Origin: Bacteroidota bacterium
GTDB lineage: Bacteria > Bacteroidota > Bacteroidia > Bacteroidales > WCHB1-69
DNA: 64,000 nt
Direction: 5' to 3'
Assembly: GCA_029570835.1 (NCBI GenBank)
Contig: JAKPTX010000205.1
Span: 44,947-108,946 of the forward strand
Position numbers and translations under genes: made by a program
Part shown: piece after piece, positions 45,133 to 52,073 of the stretch
Numbering within the stretch: position 1 is the stretch's first letter
Layout: the number at the start of each line of letters is the position of its first letter
Notes under the pieces: generated by a model
The model's input: only the letters and a program-made list of their open reading frames with translations
Database searches by the model: none
What the model was told of the DNA's origin: nothing

Positions 45133-45516
45133 TGGAGCCGGCGGGAGTCGAACCCGCGTCCAAACTTGCTGCAAAGATGCTTTCTACACGTTTATCCTAA
45201 GAGAAACTTGTCGGCGCAACACCATGCTTAGGCACACTATGCTGCACTTATCTTCTGTTATTTCGCGCATACCGCGAAGCCGGCACTTGCTATCCAATCT
45301 TTTACGATGCTTCGATCCGGACGCAGATTGGCAATGCTTCCGGGGAAACATCCGATGCTCTAAACCTGGTTTAGGCTTCGGAACCGCTACAATTAAGCAG
45401 CGATTGCATAAGAGTTGCCATTTATTGGCTACGAGAGTTAGCTTTTAACGGAACCGTCTCACAACCTCCGACGTGCTTACAAATCCACAAACTAGCTGTC
45501 AAAACCAAACGACCCC
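45133..45516 (-). ncRNA. ssrA: tmRNA (ssrA), 384 nt
   Basis: Rescues stalled ribosomes. The tRNA-like ends are clear on the minus strand: 5' GGGGTCG pairs with 3' CGGCTCC plus discriminator A, and the T arm reads GCGGGTTCGACTCCCGC. CCA is not encoded. The tag frame most likely reads GGC AAC TCT TAT GCA ATC GCT GCT TAA, giving a tag ending NSYAIAA, comparable to the YALAA ending of related bacteria; the resume codon (GGC) is inferred. The 5' end coincides with the left end of the integrated element, so its native promoter has been separated from it. Confidence 0.95.
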
Positions 45517-45523
45517 TAGTTAT
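45498..45523. repeat. Left attachment-site direct repeat (attL core)
   Basis: 26 bp, starting GTCAAAACC and ending CTAGTTAT, identical to 50616-50641. On the minus strand it contains tmRNA nucleotides 1-19. Confidence 0.92.
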
Positions 45524-45571
45524 TTATAAGTAATTGATATTTAATATTTTAAGAACCTTTCAAAAGCCAGC

Positions 45572-45593
45572 GAGTAACAAACCAGTAACAAAA
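45572..45593. repeat. Recombinase arm-type repeat, left copy
   Basis: Two GTAACAAA units in a 22-bp stretch (GAGTAACAAACC then AGTAACAAAA). The copy at 50459-50480 differs by one base. Placement inside both ends of the element fits integrase arm sites. Confidence 0.6.
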
Positions 45594-45642
45594 GTGTACT
45601 TTAAAGCTCTTTTTATAGTTAGTTTTTGAGGCTTTTATTTTG

Positions 45643-45650
45643 CAAAGATA
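45643..45650 (-). promoter_or_regulatory. Candidate replacement promoter for tmRNA
   Basis: Reads TATCTTTG on the minus strand, 127 bp upstream of the mature tmRNA 5' end and inside the element. No gene intervenes, so transcription from it would enter ssrA; the extra 5' leader would need removal. Confidence 0.5.
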
Positions 45651-45865
45651 CAATTTTTTTATATTGATTTTCAAATTATTTTCTGTAGGGATTATTTTTT
45701 ATTGATGAGGTTGCCCTCTTAGTTTTACTTTATGATGTATATTTTAATATAGTGGCAGGAAAATAAACAAAACCCGCCTTTTTAAGCCATTTAAGAAATT
45801 ATATATCTTTTTGATGTATTTATATAGCTATTGAATAAAACCCCTTAAAAGCTCTTAAATTAACT

Positions 45866-46075
45866 TTAAATATTTATTCCTTTCTCTATTAATTCAGCTT
45901 GCAATTTTTCTAGTCGCTCAATCTCTTCCCCAGTCCCAAATACAAACACTTTTTGCTCAATTCCTAAAAGAGTGAGTATTTTTGCTTTTTCATTCTCTCC
46001 AATTTTCCCAGCTTTCAAAATCTTAATAAGTTCAATTTTTGCCTCTCTAGTCAATATTGTATATTGCTCATTCAT
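45866..46075 (-). CDS. small unknown protein of the ssrA element, 69 aa
   Basis: Acid- and Lys-rich helical protein (LTREAKIELIKILKAGKIGENEKAKIL, then EEIERLEKLQAELIEKG, a likely coiled-coil helix). No family recognised. Its ATG overlaps the stop region of the upstream gene by 8 bp, so the two are translated together. It is the last gene of the element before its non-coding left end. Confidence 0.65.
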   Translation of the reverse strand: MNEQYTILTREAKIELIKILKAGKIGENEKAKILTLLGIEQKVFVFGTGEEIERLEKLQAELIEKGINI

Positions 46076-46358
46076 CGATATTAATTTTATTTACAATTTC
46101 ATCAATTTGACTTTCTGTTAAATTGTTTAAGTCTATTTCAGCTTGAACTGCCTGTTTTTTAGGTATTACATAATTTAGCAATCTCTCTATAATTCTCCAG
46201 CGTTCCACCGGTGCCATCTCTTTGAGATCCTTATTTAATTGATCTGTATTATTTACTATAATTTCACCGATCCACTTTTTTAAATCAGTTGTTATTTTGT
46301 TGGGGCTTCCCTTTGGTCTGCCTTTAGGGTTGCCTGTTTTTCCTTTTGGTTGTGCCAT
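46068..46358 (-). CDS. DUF5681-like small protein, 96 aa
   Basis: The N-terminal segment GKTGNPKGRPKGSPNKITTD is the basic motif of a family common on Bacteroidota phages and mobile elements (DUF5681-like), seen in terminase-associated and nucleic-acid-binding proteins. The remainder is helical and acidic (DLKKWIGEIIVNN, NNLTESQIDEIVNK). It follows a 45-bp repeat that is also in front of the replication gene, so it is probably controlled in the same way. DNA binding is inferred from composition. Confidence 0.7.
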   Translation of the reverse strand: MAQPKGKTGNPKGRPKGSPNKITTDLKKWIGEIIVNNTDQLNKDLKEMAPVERWRIIERLLNYVIPKKQAVQAEIDLNNLTESQIDEIVNKINIDE

Positions 46359-46400
46359 CTTTATATATTTTCAATGTAAATCAATGTTGTTTTCATTCAA

Positions 46401-46445
46401 TTATGGCAAATTTTGTATAAATTACACCATTACTATATAAGTAAT
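46401..46445. repeat. 45-bp element repeat with dyad, copy 1
   Basis: Begins TTATGGCAAATTTTG and ends in a dyad, ATTACT-5 nt-AGTAAT. Copy 2 at 47380-47424 differs by a single base. This copy lies between the replication gene and the DUF5681-like gene. A repressor operator or replication-origin iteron is the likely role. Confidence 0.8.
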
Positions 46446-46453
46446 CTTATTTT

Positions 46454-47380
46454 TTACATTGCATTTTTTACAATATTATCAATAGCTATTTCTAGCTCAT
46501 TAATTACATTTTCATTTTTCATATTATAGTCTGTTATAAGTTTTTTTAATCCATTCTTTACCCTCCAATAATACCCGGGATCTGAATAAGTCCCCTTTGC
46601 CTTTAAATCGTTTATATATTTATCTATATTATCAATTCCATTTTGTAATATAAGGATAGCACAATATGCATTTATTCCATCTCCGGGGGTTTTTATATTA
46701 TCTTTTACCATCATATTATCATTAGTTTTCTTTATTTTTTTAAATTCATCTCCCCATTTTTGCACTAATTTATAATAAAATTGGGGATCTGTTAAAGTTG
46801 CCCCTGTGATTGTGTCAACTTTTAATTGTCTAGCTATTTCTCTTAAATATCTCAATTCATACCTCATCAAATTACTACCTATATAATTTTGTGGTATTGG
46901 GATTTTTTTTGCTTTGCAATCTTTTATTTTATCATAAAATACTAGTTGTGTCTTTTGAGTATTAAAATATAAAGTGTTATTTGTGGATAGCACCCGCTCA
47001 TAATAGGGTTTACTCACTAAGTATGTGTAATAATCGGCGGGGGGGCGGCTTGTTTGTATTACTGTAGAAAAATCTAACCGGGTAACTTTCCCCTTTTTAA
47101 TGTCAATATGTAATCCATCGCTTAATTTTTGGATGGATTTTTCAGCATCTTCTCTTGTAAGTGTTTGAACATTAGATAAATAGAGATTTTTTGCTAAACT
47201 ACCCCTTAAATAAATCCCATTTTCATAAATACTAACTGTATAATCTCCAATTTTACCACTTGCACTAAATCCCTTTTTTTCATTATAATGCTCTGAAACA
47301 TTTTCTAAATATTCCAGCGTGTCAAGTGGGTTTATATTGAAGTCATTTCTATTTATAATAAAATTTGTTGTATCAAACAT
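46454..47380 (-). CDS. phage CRI-type replication initiation protein, 308 aa
   Basis: Resembles gene II/X-type rolling-circle replication initiators of filamentous phages and small plasmids. Supporting parts are the strand-rich N-terminus with NGIYLRGSLAKNLYL, KGKVTRLDFSTVIQT (where the metal-binding region usually lies), and NTQKTQLVFYDKIKDCKAKK followed by NLMRYELRYLREIARQL, the most typical segment. Several candidate catalytic Tyr residues are present. It would nick the element's origin after excision. One 45-bp repeat directly abuts its ATG, consistent with autoregulation or an adjacent origin. Confidence 0.78.
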   Translation of the reverse strand: MFDTTNFIINRNDFNINPLDTLEYLENVSEHYNEKKGFSASGKIGDYTVSIYENGIYLRGSLAKNLYLSNVQTLTREDAEKSIQKLSDGLHIDIKKGKVTRLDFSTVIQTSRPPADYYTYLVSKPYYERVLSTNNTLYFNTQKTQLVFYDKIKDCKAKKIPIPQNYIGSNLMRYELRYLREIARQLKVDTITGATLTDPQFYYKLVQKWGDEFKKIKKTNDNMMVKDNIKTPGDGINAYCAILILQNGIDNIDKYINDLKAKGTYSDPGYYWRVKNGLKKLITDYNMKNENVINELEIAIDNIVKNAM

Positions 47381-47424
47381 TATGGCAAATTTTGTATAAA
47401 TTACACCATTACTATATTAGTAAT
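47380..47424. repeat. 45-bp element repeat with dyad, copy 2
   Basis: Abuts the start codon of the replication gene. 44 of 45 bases match copy 1. The outer end is a perfect palindrome, ATTACTA-TAT-TAGTAAT (47408-47424). Confidence 0.8.
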
Positions 47425-47962
47425 TATAAAAAACAGCTGCCCCCTCTCTCATTGATTTTATAACCTCATCATAATAGCCATTGACTAATTTTTGAGCGTG
47501 TTCTATAATGGTATTTTTACCGTTTTTTATTACAAAAAAATCTATCTTTTTCCAATCTGGAGAGATCAGAAATAAAAATCCATCATTTCTATATTCAAAA
47601 AATGGATTAATATTTCTTTGTTTGCCATAATACCTACTACTATAGGGGTTCCCATAACCTACCAAATAAATAGAATTTCTATACAAAAATATACTACTTA
47701 TATTAAGGCTATTTTTCCCCATTAAAAAGCGGTCTGCCCTCCTATTGTCCGGGCTTTTAATAACCCCTTTAGTTTCATTTAGATATAAAATAATTTGCCC
47801 CTTACTGTTTTTAAGTGCCTCAAAAGGCTCATAATAGCCGGCTATATGTGTAACATCAAAACGTGGTACATTTGCCCCCTGTTTGATCCCATGCACTTGT
47901 TTAACCTCATCATTAAGTTGCTCCAGTCTTATATAAGCACTAAATAAATCAAACTTTTTCAT
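47417..47962 (-). CDS. unknown protein of the ssrA element, 181 aa
   Basis: No family recognised. The chosen start, MKKFDLFSAYIRLEQLNDEV, overlaps the end of the HTH gene by 14 bp and is preceded by a G-rich stretch (GGGAAGGGGGGC), an unusually good ribosome-binding region for this genome. The protein is a mix of strands (GQIILYLNETKGVI, SSIFLYRNSIYLVGYGN) and basic/aromatic patches, without signal peptide or membrane helix. Its position between regulator and replication gene suggests a role in element replication or maintenance. Confidence 0.7.
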   Translation of the reverse strand: MKKFDLFSAYIRLEQLNDEVKQVHGIKQGANVPRFDVTHIAGYYEPFEALKNSKGQIILYLNETKGVIKSPDNRRADRFLMGKNSLNISSIFLYRNSIYLVGYGNPYSSRYYGKQRNINPFFEYRNDGFLFLISPDWKKIDFFVIKNGKNTIIEHAQKLVNGYYDEVIKSMREGAAVFYNY

Positions 47963-48257
47963 TTTGCCCCCCTTCCCATTTTCCAGTAATTGAATAATTT
48001 TCAACTTGCTCATTTAAATCGGTATCGGTTGCTATTCTATTTGATAATAACCATTTTTCTATTTCTGATTTTTCAAAATAGATAAATTTACCGCCTTGAC
48101 TTTTATAATATGGGATTTTTTTTGCACTTACCATCTTGTAAATATAGCTTTTGCTTATTCCAGTGAGTAAACTTAAATCCTCTGTAGTAAGTACCTTTTT
48201 AACTCCTAAAAGAGTAATTTTTTTTAATTCATCAAATTGATTAGAAATATTTTCCAT
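47949..48257 (-). CDS. excisionase/HTH-17-like DNA-binding protein, 102 aa
   Basis: Helix-turn-helix of the excisionase/MerR-like type: VLTTEDLSLLTGISKSYIYKMVSAKKIPYYKSQ, then the wing FIYFEKSEIEKWLLSN. These small proteins assist excision or act as repressors in integrated elements. A TTG start 10 codons upstream is possible, but the ATG at 48257 is preferred because the operator palindrome lies just before it. It has its own -7 box at 48312-48319, and the palindrome sits between box and start, suggesting autoregulation. Confidence 0.82.
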   Translation of the reverse strand: MENISNQFDELKKITLLGVKKVLTTEDLSLLTGISKSYIYKMVSAKKIPYYKSQGGKFIYFEKSEIEKWLLSNRIATDTDLNEQVENYSITGKWEGGQNEKV

Positions 48258-48284
48258 TGCTTTAATTTTGGTTAATAAATTGAA

Positions 48285-48310
48285 CAATAGTATTGTTTAT
48301 CATACTATTG
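48285..48310. promoter_or_regulatory. Palindromic operator upstream of HTH gene
   Basis: A perfect 9-bp inverted repeat, CAATAGTAT and ATACTATTG, separated by 8 bp, sits between the minus-strand -7 box (48312-48319) and the HTH gene start. The spacing puts the half-sites across the expected transcription start, ideal for repressor control. Confidence 0.72.
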
Positions 48311-48311
48311 G

Positions 48312-48319
48312 CAAAAATA
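48312..48319 (-). promoter_or_regulatory. -7 promoter element for HTH gene
   Basis: Reads TATTTTTG on the minus strand, directly adjacent to the 26-bp operator palindrome. Confidence 0.6.
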
Positions 48320-48432
48320 AGATGAGAAAAAAGAACTCTCTAAATTGGGGATTTTTTAAAATAAATAAGCCACTGATCTACAGTGACTTATATAATAAAG
48401 TGGCGATTTTTAAGGCGATTTTATGGCAAATA

Positions 48433-49197
48433 TTAACCTTTAAATTTAGTAATATACTGCAATGTATTTCTCATTTTCTCCGCTGGTTCTCCTTTTACAT
48501 TGCACGGTTTAAGTGTGTTTTTTTTGTCTGGAAATATTTCTGTAAATAAATTTTTAAATTGCTCAAAAGAGATTTTTCTATTATTTTTAATTCTAGCCTC
48601 ACTATCATATAGTACATAAATTGCTGCTACAAACTCTATTTTGTTATTTATATTTTTTAAATCACTTATAAATCTATCTAATAAATTCTCATTGCCTTGC
48701 CCTATACCATAAAATTTGGATTTTAAATAGTTTTTTATTTTTTCCAGATTTTGCTCACTAATTTCTGTTTGTTGCTCAATATCATTATTTTGAGTAACTT
48801 GTTGCTCTGAATAGGTTTGTAATATATTTATATATTGTCTACAGTTATCGATAATATTATCATTTTCACTATATTCATCTTGTATTTTTAAAAATATCTT
48901 ATCAAATTTTTCACTTGGTATTTCACCCATTTTTTCACTAAGTTTTTCAACCCGCTTATATAAATTAGTTTCATTCCCTTTGTCTAGTAAATCAATATCA
49001 ATATTTATCTCTTTTATATCATTGTAAGATAGTTTTTTTATCATTTTATACAACTCAAATAACGCCTCTTTTACTTTTAAATTTTTATCATGGAGAATAA
49101 CTGCTCTCCCTATTTTTAAATTGCAGTAGGCTTGTAAAACCCAAAGTATATCTTCATATAATTTTTTTGCTTCTAATTTTATAGCTTCATTTTCCAT
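48433..49197 (-). CDS. unknown protein of the ssrA element, 254 aa
   Basis: Family not recognised. The protein is highly helical and charged: residues 1-60 amphipathic, 90-150 acidic helices, and a Gln/Glu-rich linker near 140 (SEQQVTQNNDIEQQTEISEQ). A C-terminal domain (ISFEQFKNLFTEIFPDKKNTLKPC) resembles short DNA- or protein-binding modules in Bacteroidota mobile elements. It lies between the recombinase and HTH genes. It could be a replication or excision accessory factor. Confidence 0.7.
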   Translation of the reverse strand: MENEAIKLEAKKLYEDILWVLQAYCNLKIGRAVILHDKNLKVKEALFELYKMIKKLSYNDIKEINIDIDLLDKGNETNLYKRVEKLSEKMGEIPSEKFDKIFLKIQDEYSENDNIIDNCRQYINILQTYSEQQVTQNNDIEQQTEISEQNLEKIKNYLKSKFYGIGQGNENLLDRFISDLKNINNKIEFVAAIYVLYDSEARIKNNRKISFEQFKNLFTEIFPDKKNTLKPCNVKGEPAEKMRNTLQYITKFKG

Positions 49198-49253
49198 AAT
49201 CTACATATTTAAAAACTCTATTAAAATTGATGAGGTTATTATATACTTATGAT

Positions 49254-50414
49254 CTATTTAAAAATATTGTCCTGTCTATTTACTGCCTCTCTTTTAGCTT
49301 CATTTACTATTTTTGCATATATTTGAGTAGTAGATATTTTGGAGTGTCCTAATAACTTACTAACCACCTCTATAGGGGTTCCTAGTGTTAAATTTAAGGT
49401 TGCCGCCGTGTGTCTGCTACAGTGAAAAGTTATATATTTTGATATACCTGCCTTTTGTGTCCAGTTCCTTAAAATATTATTTGTAGTTTCATTTTTTGGT
49501 AAAATAAAAACATTATCTGTATTACTTTGATCTCCTTGCTCTGGGATCCATTTAACAGCCTCATTACTGATTTGTAGGTACATTATTTCAGTTGTTTTTT
49601 GCTGCCTAAATTCTAGCTCTGTTTGTCCAGTGTTATCTCTTTTTAAATTTTGATATTTGATTTTTTTAATATCGCTCCATCTTATACCGGTCAAACAACA
49701 AAAGATAAAAGCATTTTTTACCATTTCATTTTTGCAATCGGTATCAATTAATTTTTGGATTTCATCAATTGTTAAATATTCCTTTTTGCTTTCTCTTTGC
49801 TTTGGTCTTTCAGATATTGCTATCTTATTGCATGGATTACTATTTATAATATCGTCGTTAACTGCTTTATTTAATGTACTCTTTAAAAGATTAAATAATT
49901 TATATCTTGTATTGGGTTCTAACTTTGGGGCTTTGTCACTGTATTTTATAAAACTTGTTGCCGTGTCCAAATAATCTATAAAACCCTTTACAAATTGTTT
50001 GTCCACCTCTGAAAATAAGATCCTAGCCCCTTTATATCGTTGTAAATGCTTTGATAATGATTGCAAGTTATAATACAGCCCTTTCTTTCTGTTTGTCCTT
50101 TGTAGGTGCTTATTTGCAACCTCATCAATATAAATTAATAAGCACTTTTTATCTAGGTATTTTCTAGAAATATCAAAAGTATTATTTTGTACTTCAATAA
50201 ATCTTTGTGCCTTGTACTTTTGGGCTAGTAGCTCGGTTTGTCTATTTTGCTCTTTATCTGCAACTGTTTGCTCTGGAATTATATAGAGTTTCAAAAACTC
50301 ATAATAACGCTTGCCATTAATATAAATATCTAGATATATCGACTTGTTACCGTTTGCCAGTTCCTTATATCTTATTTTTATAGGTTCTTTGGGTTTTTGT
50401 TTTTGCTTTCTCAT
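49254..50414 (-). CDS. tyrosine recombinase (integrase), 386 aa
   Basis: Integrates and excises the element. The N-terminal part includes the Arm-DNA-binding domain of Bacteroidota integrases (YLDIYINGKRYYEFLKLYIIP) and a SAM-like core-binding domain. The catalytic residues are visible: Arg in CCLTGIRWSDI, HCSRH (H-x-x-R), the His in KLLGHSKISTTQIYAKI, and Tyr in QIYAKIV. The ATG at 50414 is chosen over an upstream ATG at 50456 because the TATCTTTG box (50436-50443) lies inside the longer frame. It lies next to attR, typical of an integration module. Confidence 0.92.
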   Translation of the reverse strand: MRKQKQKPKEPIKIRYKELANGNKSIYLDIYINGKRYYEFLKLYIIPEQTVADKEQNRQTELLAQKYKAQRFIEVQNNTFDISRKYLDKKCLLIYIDEVANKHLQRTNRKKGLYYNLQSLSKHLQRYKGARILFSEVDKQFVKGFIDYLDTATSFIKYSDKAPKLEPNTRYKLFNLLKSTLNKAVNDDIINSNPCNKIAISERPKQRESKKEYLTIDEIQKLIDTDCKNEMVKNAFIFCCLTGIRWSDIKKIKYQNLKRDNTGQTELEFRQQKTTEIMYLQISNEAVKWIPEQGDQSNTDNVFILPKNETTNNILRNWTQKAGISKYITFHCSRHTAATLNLTLGTPIEVVSKLLGHSKISTTQIYAKIVNEAKREAVNRQDNIFK

Positions 50415-50435
50415 TTCAGATTTTAAATATATGTG

Positions 50436-50443
50436 CAAAGATA
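50436..50443 (-). promoter_or_regulatory. -7 promoter element for integrase
   Basis: Reads TATCTTTG on the minus strand, 22 bp before the preferred integrase start. Confidence 0.55.
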
Positions 50444-50458
50444 TATAAAAAAACAACC

Positions 50459-50480
50459 GAGTAACAAACTAGTAACAAAA
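50459..50480. repeat. Recombinase arm-type repeat, right copy
   Basis: GTAACAAA units as in the left copy (21 of 22 bases the same); a third GTAACAAAA follows at 50484-50492. Confidence 0.6.
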
Positions 50481-50604
50481 AAAGTAACAAAATAAGAGTA
50501 TTAAAGGAATATAAAAACACTTCATTCAATCAGTATAACTTTATAAATACTTCAATTTCAATCATTTATATTTCTTTTATTACTCTTTTGTTTTCCATTA
50601 AAAA

Positions 50605-50634
50605 GGGGTCGATTAGTCAAAACCAAACGACCCC
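50605..50634 (-). terminator. Junction-made intrinsic terminator at attR
   Basis: On the minus strand GGGGTCG (50634-50628, the tmRNA 5' end copy) pairs with CGACCCC (50611-50605, element DNA), with a 16-nt loop and a following T5. The hairpin exists only in the integrated state and would stop transcription entering the element from the host side. Confidence 0.75.
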
Positions 50635-50641
50635 TAGTTAT
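50616..50641. repeat. Right attachment-site direct repeat (attR core)
   Basis: 26 bp identical to 45498-45523. Contains the first 19 nt of the tmRNA sequence without the rest of the gene. Confidence 0.92.
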
Positions 50642-50655
50642 ATCGTGTTCGCTTA

Positions 50656-51045
50656 TTAATTCGAAAGAACCTTTCCTTTTGTTTTCAATACTACCCTATA
50701 TGACTCTGCATTAGAAAAAACGGTGATCCATTTGTTAATCTGTCCCGGATCTTCTGCAGTATAAGTTACCTTGATTTTTTCAGTTTTTCCGGGCATCACA
50801 GGCGCTTTAGGATATTCAATAGTGGTACAATCACAGGAGGTTTTTACATCATCTAAAATTAAAGGTTTATTACCAATATTTGTAAACGTATAATAACCGA
50901 CTTTTACATCACCAATCTTCAACGTACCAAAATCGCAAGTCATAGATTCAAATTTAATCTCCGCACCATTGATTTTAGTAGCCGTTTGTCCTATCACAAA
51001 GGATGTAGTAAAAACTGCAATCAATATCAATACTATTTTTTTCAT
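50656..51045 (-). CDS. DUF1573 exported protein, 129 aa
   Basis: Signal peptide (MKKIVLILIAVFTTSFVIG, cleavage after GQ or later) followed by a single DUF1573 / HYDIN-like immunoglobulin-type domain: FGTLKIGDVKVGYYTFTNIGNKPL, KTSCDCTTIEYPKAPVMPGKTEKI, and TVFSNAESYRVVLKTKG. This family is abundant and of unknown function in Bacteroidota; the Cys pair in TSCDCT is conserved. It is a paralogue of the next gene upstream, so the pair is a tandem duplication. It flanks attR. Confidence 0.9.
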   Translation of the reverse strand: MKKIVLILIAVFTTSFVIGQTATKINGAEIKFESMTCDFGTLKIGDVKVGYYTFTNIGNKPLILDDVKTSCDCTTIEYPKAPVMPGKTEKIKVTYTAEDPGQINKWITVFSNAESYRVVLKTKGKVLSN

Positions 51046-51078
51046 AAAAATTAAAGCTTATTTAGTAAATCAAATCCC

Positions 51079-51555
51079 TTATTTTGTTTGAATCATATTA
51101 TTATTTGTATTTTCAGGTACTGCTTCAGTAGGTTTTGGACTAACATTACCGGTGATGGTCAATATCACTCTTTGACCTGTATTAGAGTCCACATACACCT
51201 GTTTATTAATCGCTCCCATTCTGCCGGTATTATATTTCACCTTAATCTCAGCAGTTGCACCGGGTGCAATAGGAGTTCTTGGCCATTCAGGAACAGTACA
51301 TCCGCAAGATGAACTACAATTAGTCAAAATCAGATCTGCAGTCCCGGTATTTCTAAATTTAAACAAAGACTCCCCATTGTCGCCAACATAGATCTGTCCA
51401 TAATCATAAACTGTTTTTTCAAAGGTTATTTCCGGTTTTTTCTCAACAGGTTCTTCTGTTGTAGTGGCTTTTTTATCCACATTTTTCTTTGTTACTTGAG
51501 CATTCAAAGTGATCACCCCGAGTAGTAACACACTGATTAATAATACCTTTTTCAT
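51079..51555 (-). CDS. DUF1573 exported protein, 158 aa
   Basis: Signal peptide (MKKVLLISVLLLGVITLNAQ), a short Lys/Thr/Glu-rich linker, then a DUF1573 domain with TVYDYGQIYVGDNGESLFKFRNTG and NCSSSCGCTVPEWPRTPIAPG. It is longer than its neighbour by the linker and a C-terminal Pro/Asn tail. It lies 33 bp upstream of the other copy and probably forms an operon with it. Function unknown. Confidence 0.9.
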   Translation of the reverse strand: MKKVLLISVLLLGVITLNAQVTKKNVDKKATTTEEPVEKKPEITFEKTVYDYGQIYVGDNGESLFKFRNTGTADLILTNCSSSCGCTVPEWPRTPIAPGATAEIKVKYNTGRMGAINKQVYVDSNTGQRVILTITGNVSPKPTEAVPENTNNNMIQTK

Positions 51556-51647
51556 AATTTTTGATTTTATATCAGCAAATTTGTTGATTTAATTATTATT
51601 GAGTTAATTATTTTTACATTTATTTGACTACTGAATCATGTTTAAGT

Positions 51648-52067
51648 TTAATGAGTAGAAAAAAAATCGAGTGCCAATCGGTAACTTTTCAATCCAAACC
51701 CTGTGATCGTTCCTATTACTGCTGCAGAGATAAAAGATTCTCTCCGCAGCTTTTCCCGCTTCGCCACATTGGAGATATGCACCTCCACTACCGGAACAGA
51801 AATCGCTTTGATTGCATCAGCCAGCACAATAGAAGTATGTGTAAAGGCTCCGGGATTGAGAACAATTCCATCGTAATTCTTAGAAGATAAGATTTTATCC
51901 ACCAGAAGATCCAAACTATTGGACTGGAAGTAATCAATCTCTAATTCGGGAAAATCGGCTCTCAGTTTCTTCAAATACTCTTCAAAAGAGCTGTTTCCAT
52001 ACCAATCAGGCTCTCTATTTCCCAATTCCCCTAGATTAACACCGTTAATGATAATAATCTTTTTCAT
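51648..52067 (-). CDS. aroQ: type II 3-dehydroquinate dehydratase AroQ, 139 aa
   Basis: Third step of the shikimate pathway. It shows the type II motifs IIINGVNLGELGNREP (where NGPNLN is more usual; the Pro is Val here), the Tyr of YGNSSFEEYL, NPGAFTHTSIVLADAI, VPVVEVHISNV, and the C-terminal GFGLKSY region. ATG at 52067 is preferred to a TTG two codons upstream. It lies 6 bp after the FtsB-like gene stop. Confidence 0.94.
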   Translation of the reverse strand: MKKIIIINGVNLGELGNREPDWYGNSSFEEYLKKLRADFPELEIDYFQSNSLDLLVDKILSSKNYDGIVLNPGAFTHTSIVLADAIKAISVPVVEVHISNVAKREKLRRESFISAAVIGTITGFGLKSYRLALDFFSTH

Positions 52068-52073
52068 GCTCAA

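Larger units (their letters stand above)
45524..45865. other. Non-coding left end of the integrated element
   Basis: About 340 bp with no gene seen. It contains an arm-type repeat pair (45572-45593) and a minus-strand TATCTTTG box (45643-45650) that could drive tmRNA. The rest is AT-rich. Confidence 0.6.
45498..50641. mobile_element. 5.1-kb integrated element in the 5' end of ssrA
   Basis: Bounded by 26-bp direct repeats (45498-45523 and 50616-50641) made of the first 19 nt of tmRNA plus 7 nt upstream. It encodes a tyrosine recombinase at the right end, two unknown proteins, an excisionase-like HTH protein, a phage CRI-type replication protein and two small unknown genes, all on the minus strand. 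Paired arm-type repeats lie near both ends. No relaxase, capsid or transfer gene is visible, so it may be a replicating integrative element, or a phage satellite that uses helper functions. Confidence 0.88.

Noticed and set aside
45224..45448. 74-aa plus-strand reading frame
   Set aside because: Lies antisense within the tmRNA gene; composition follows the RNA, not a protein.
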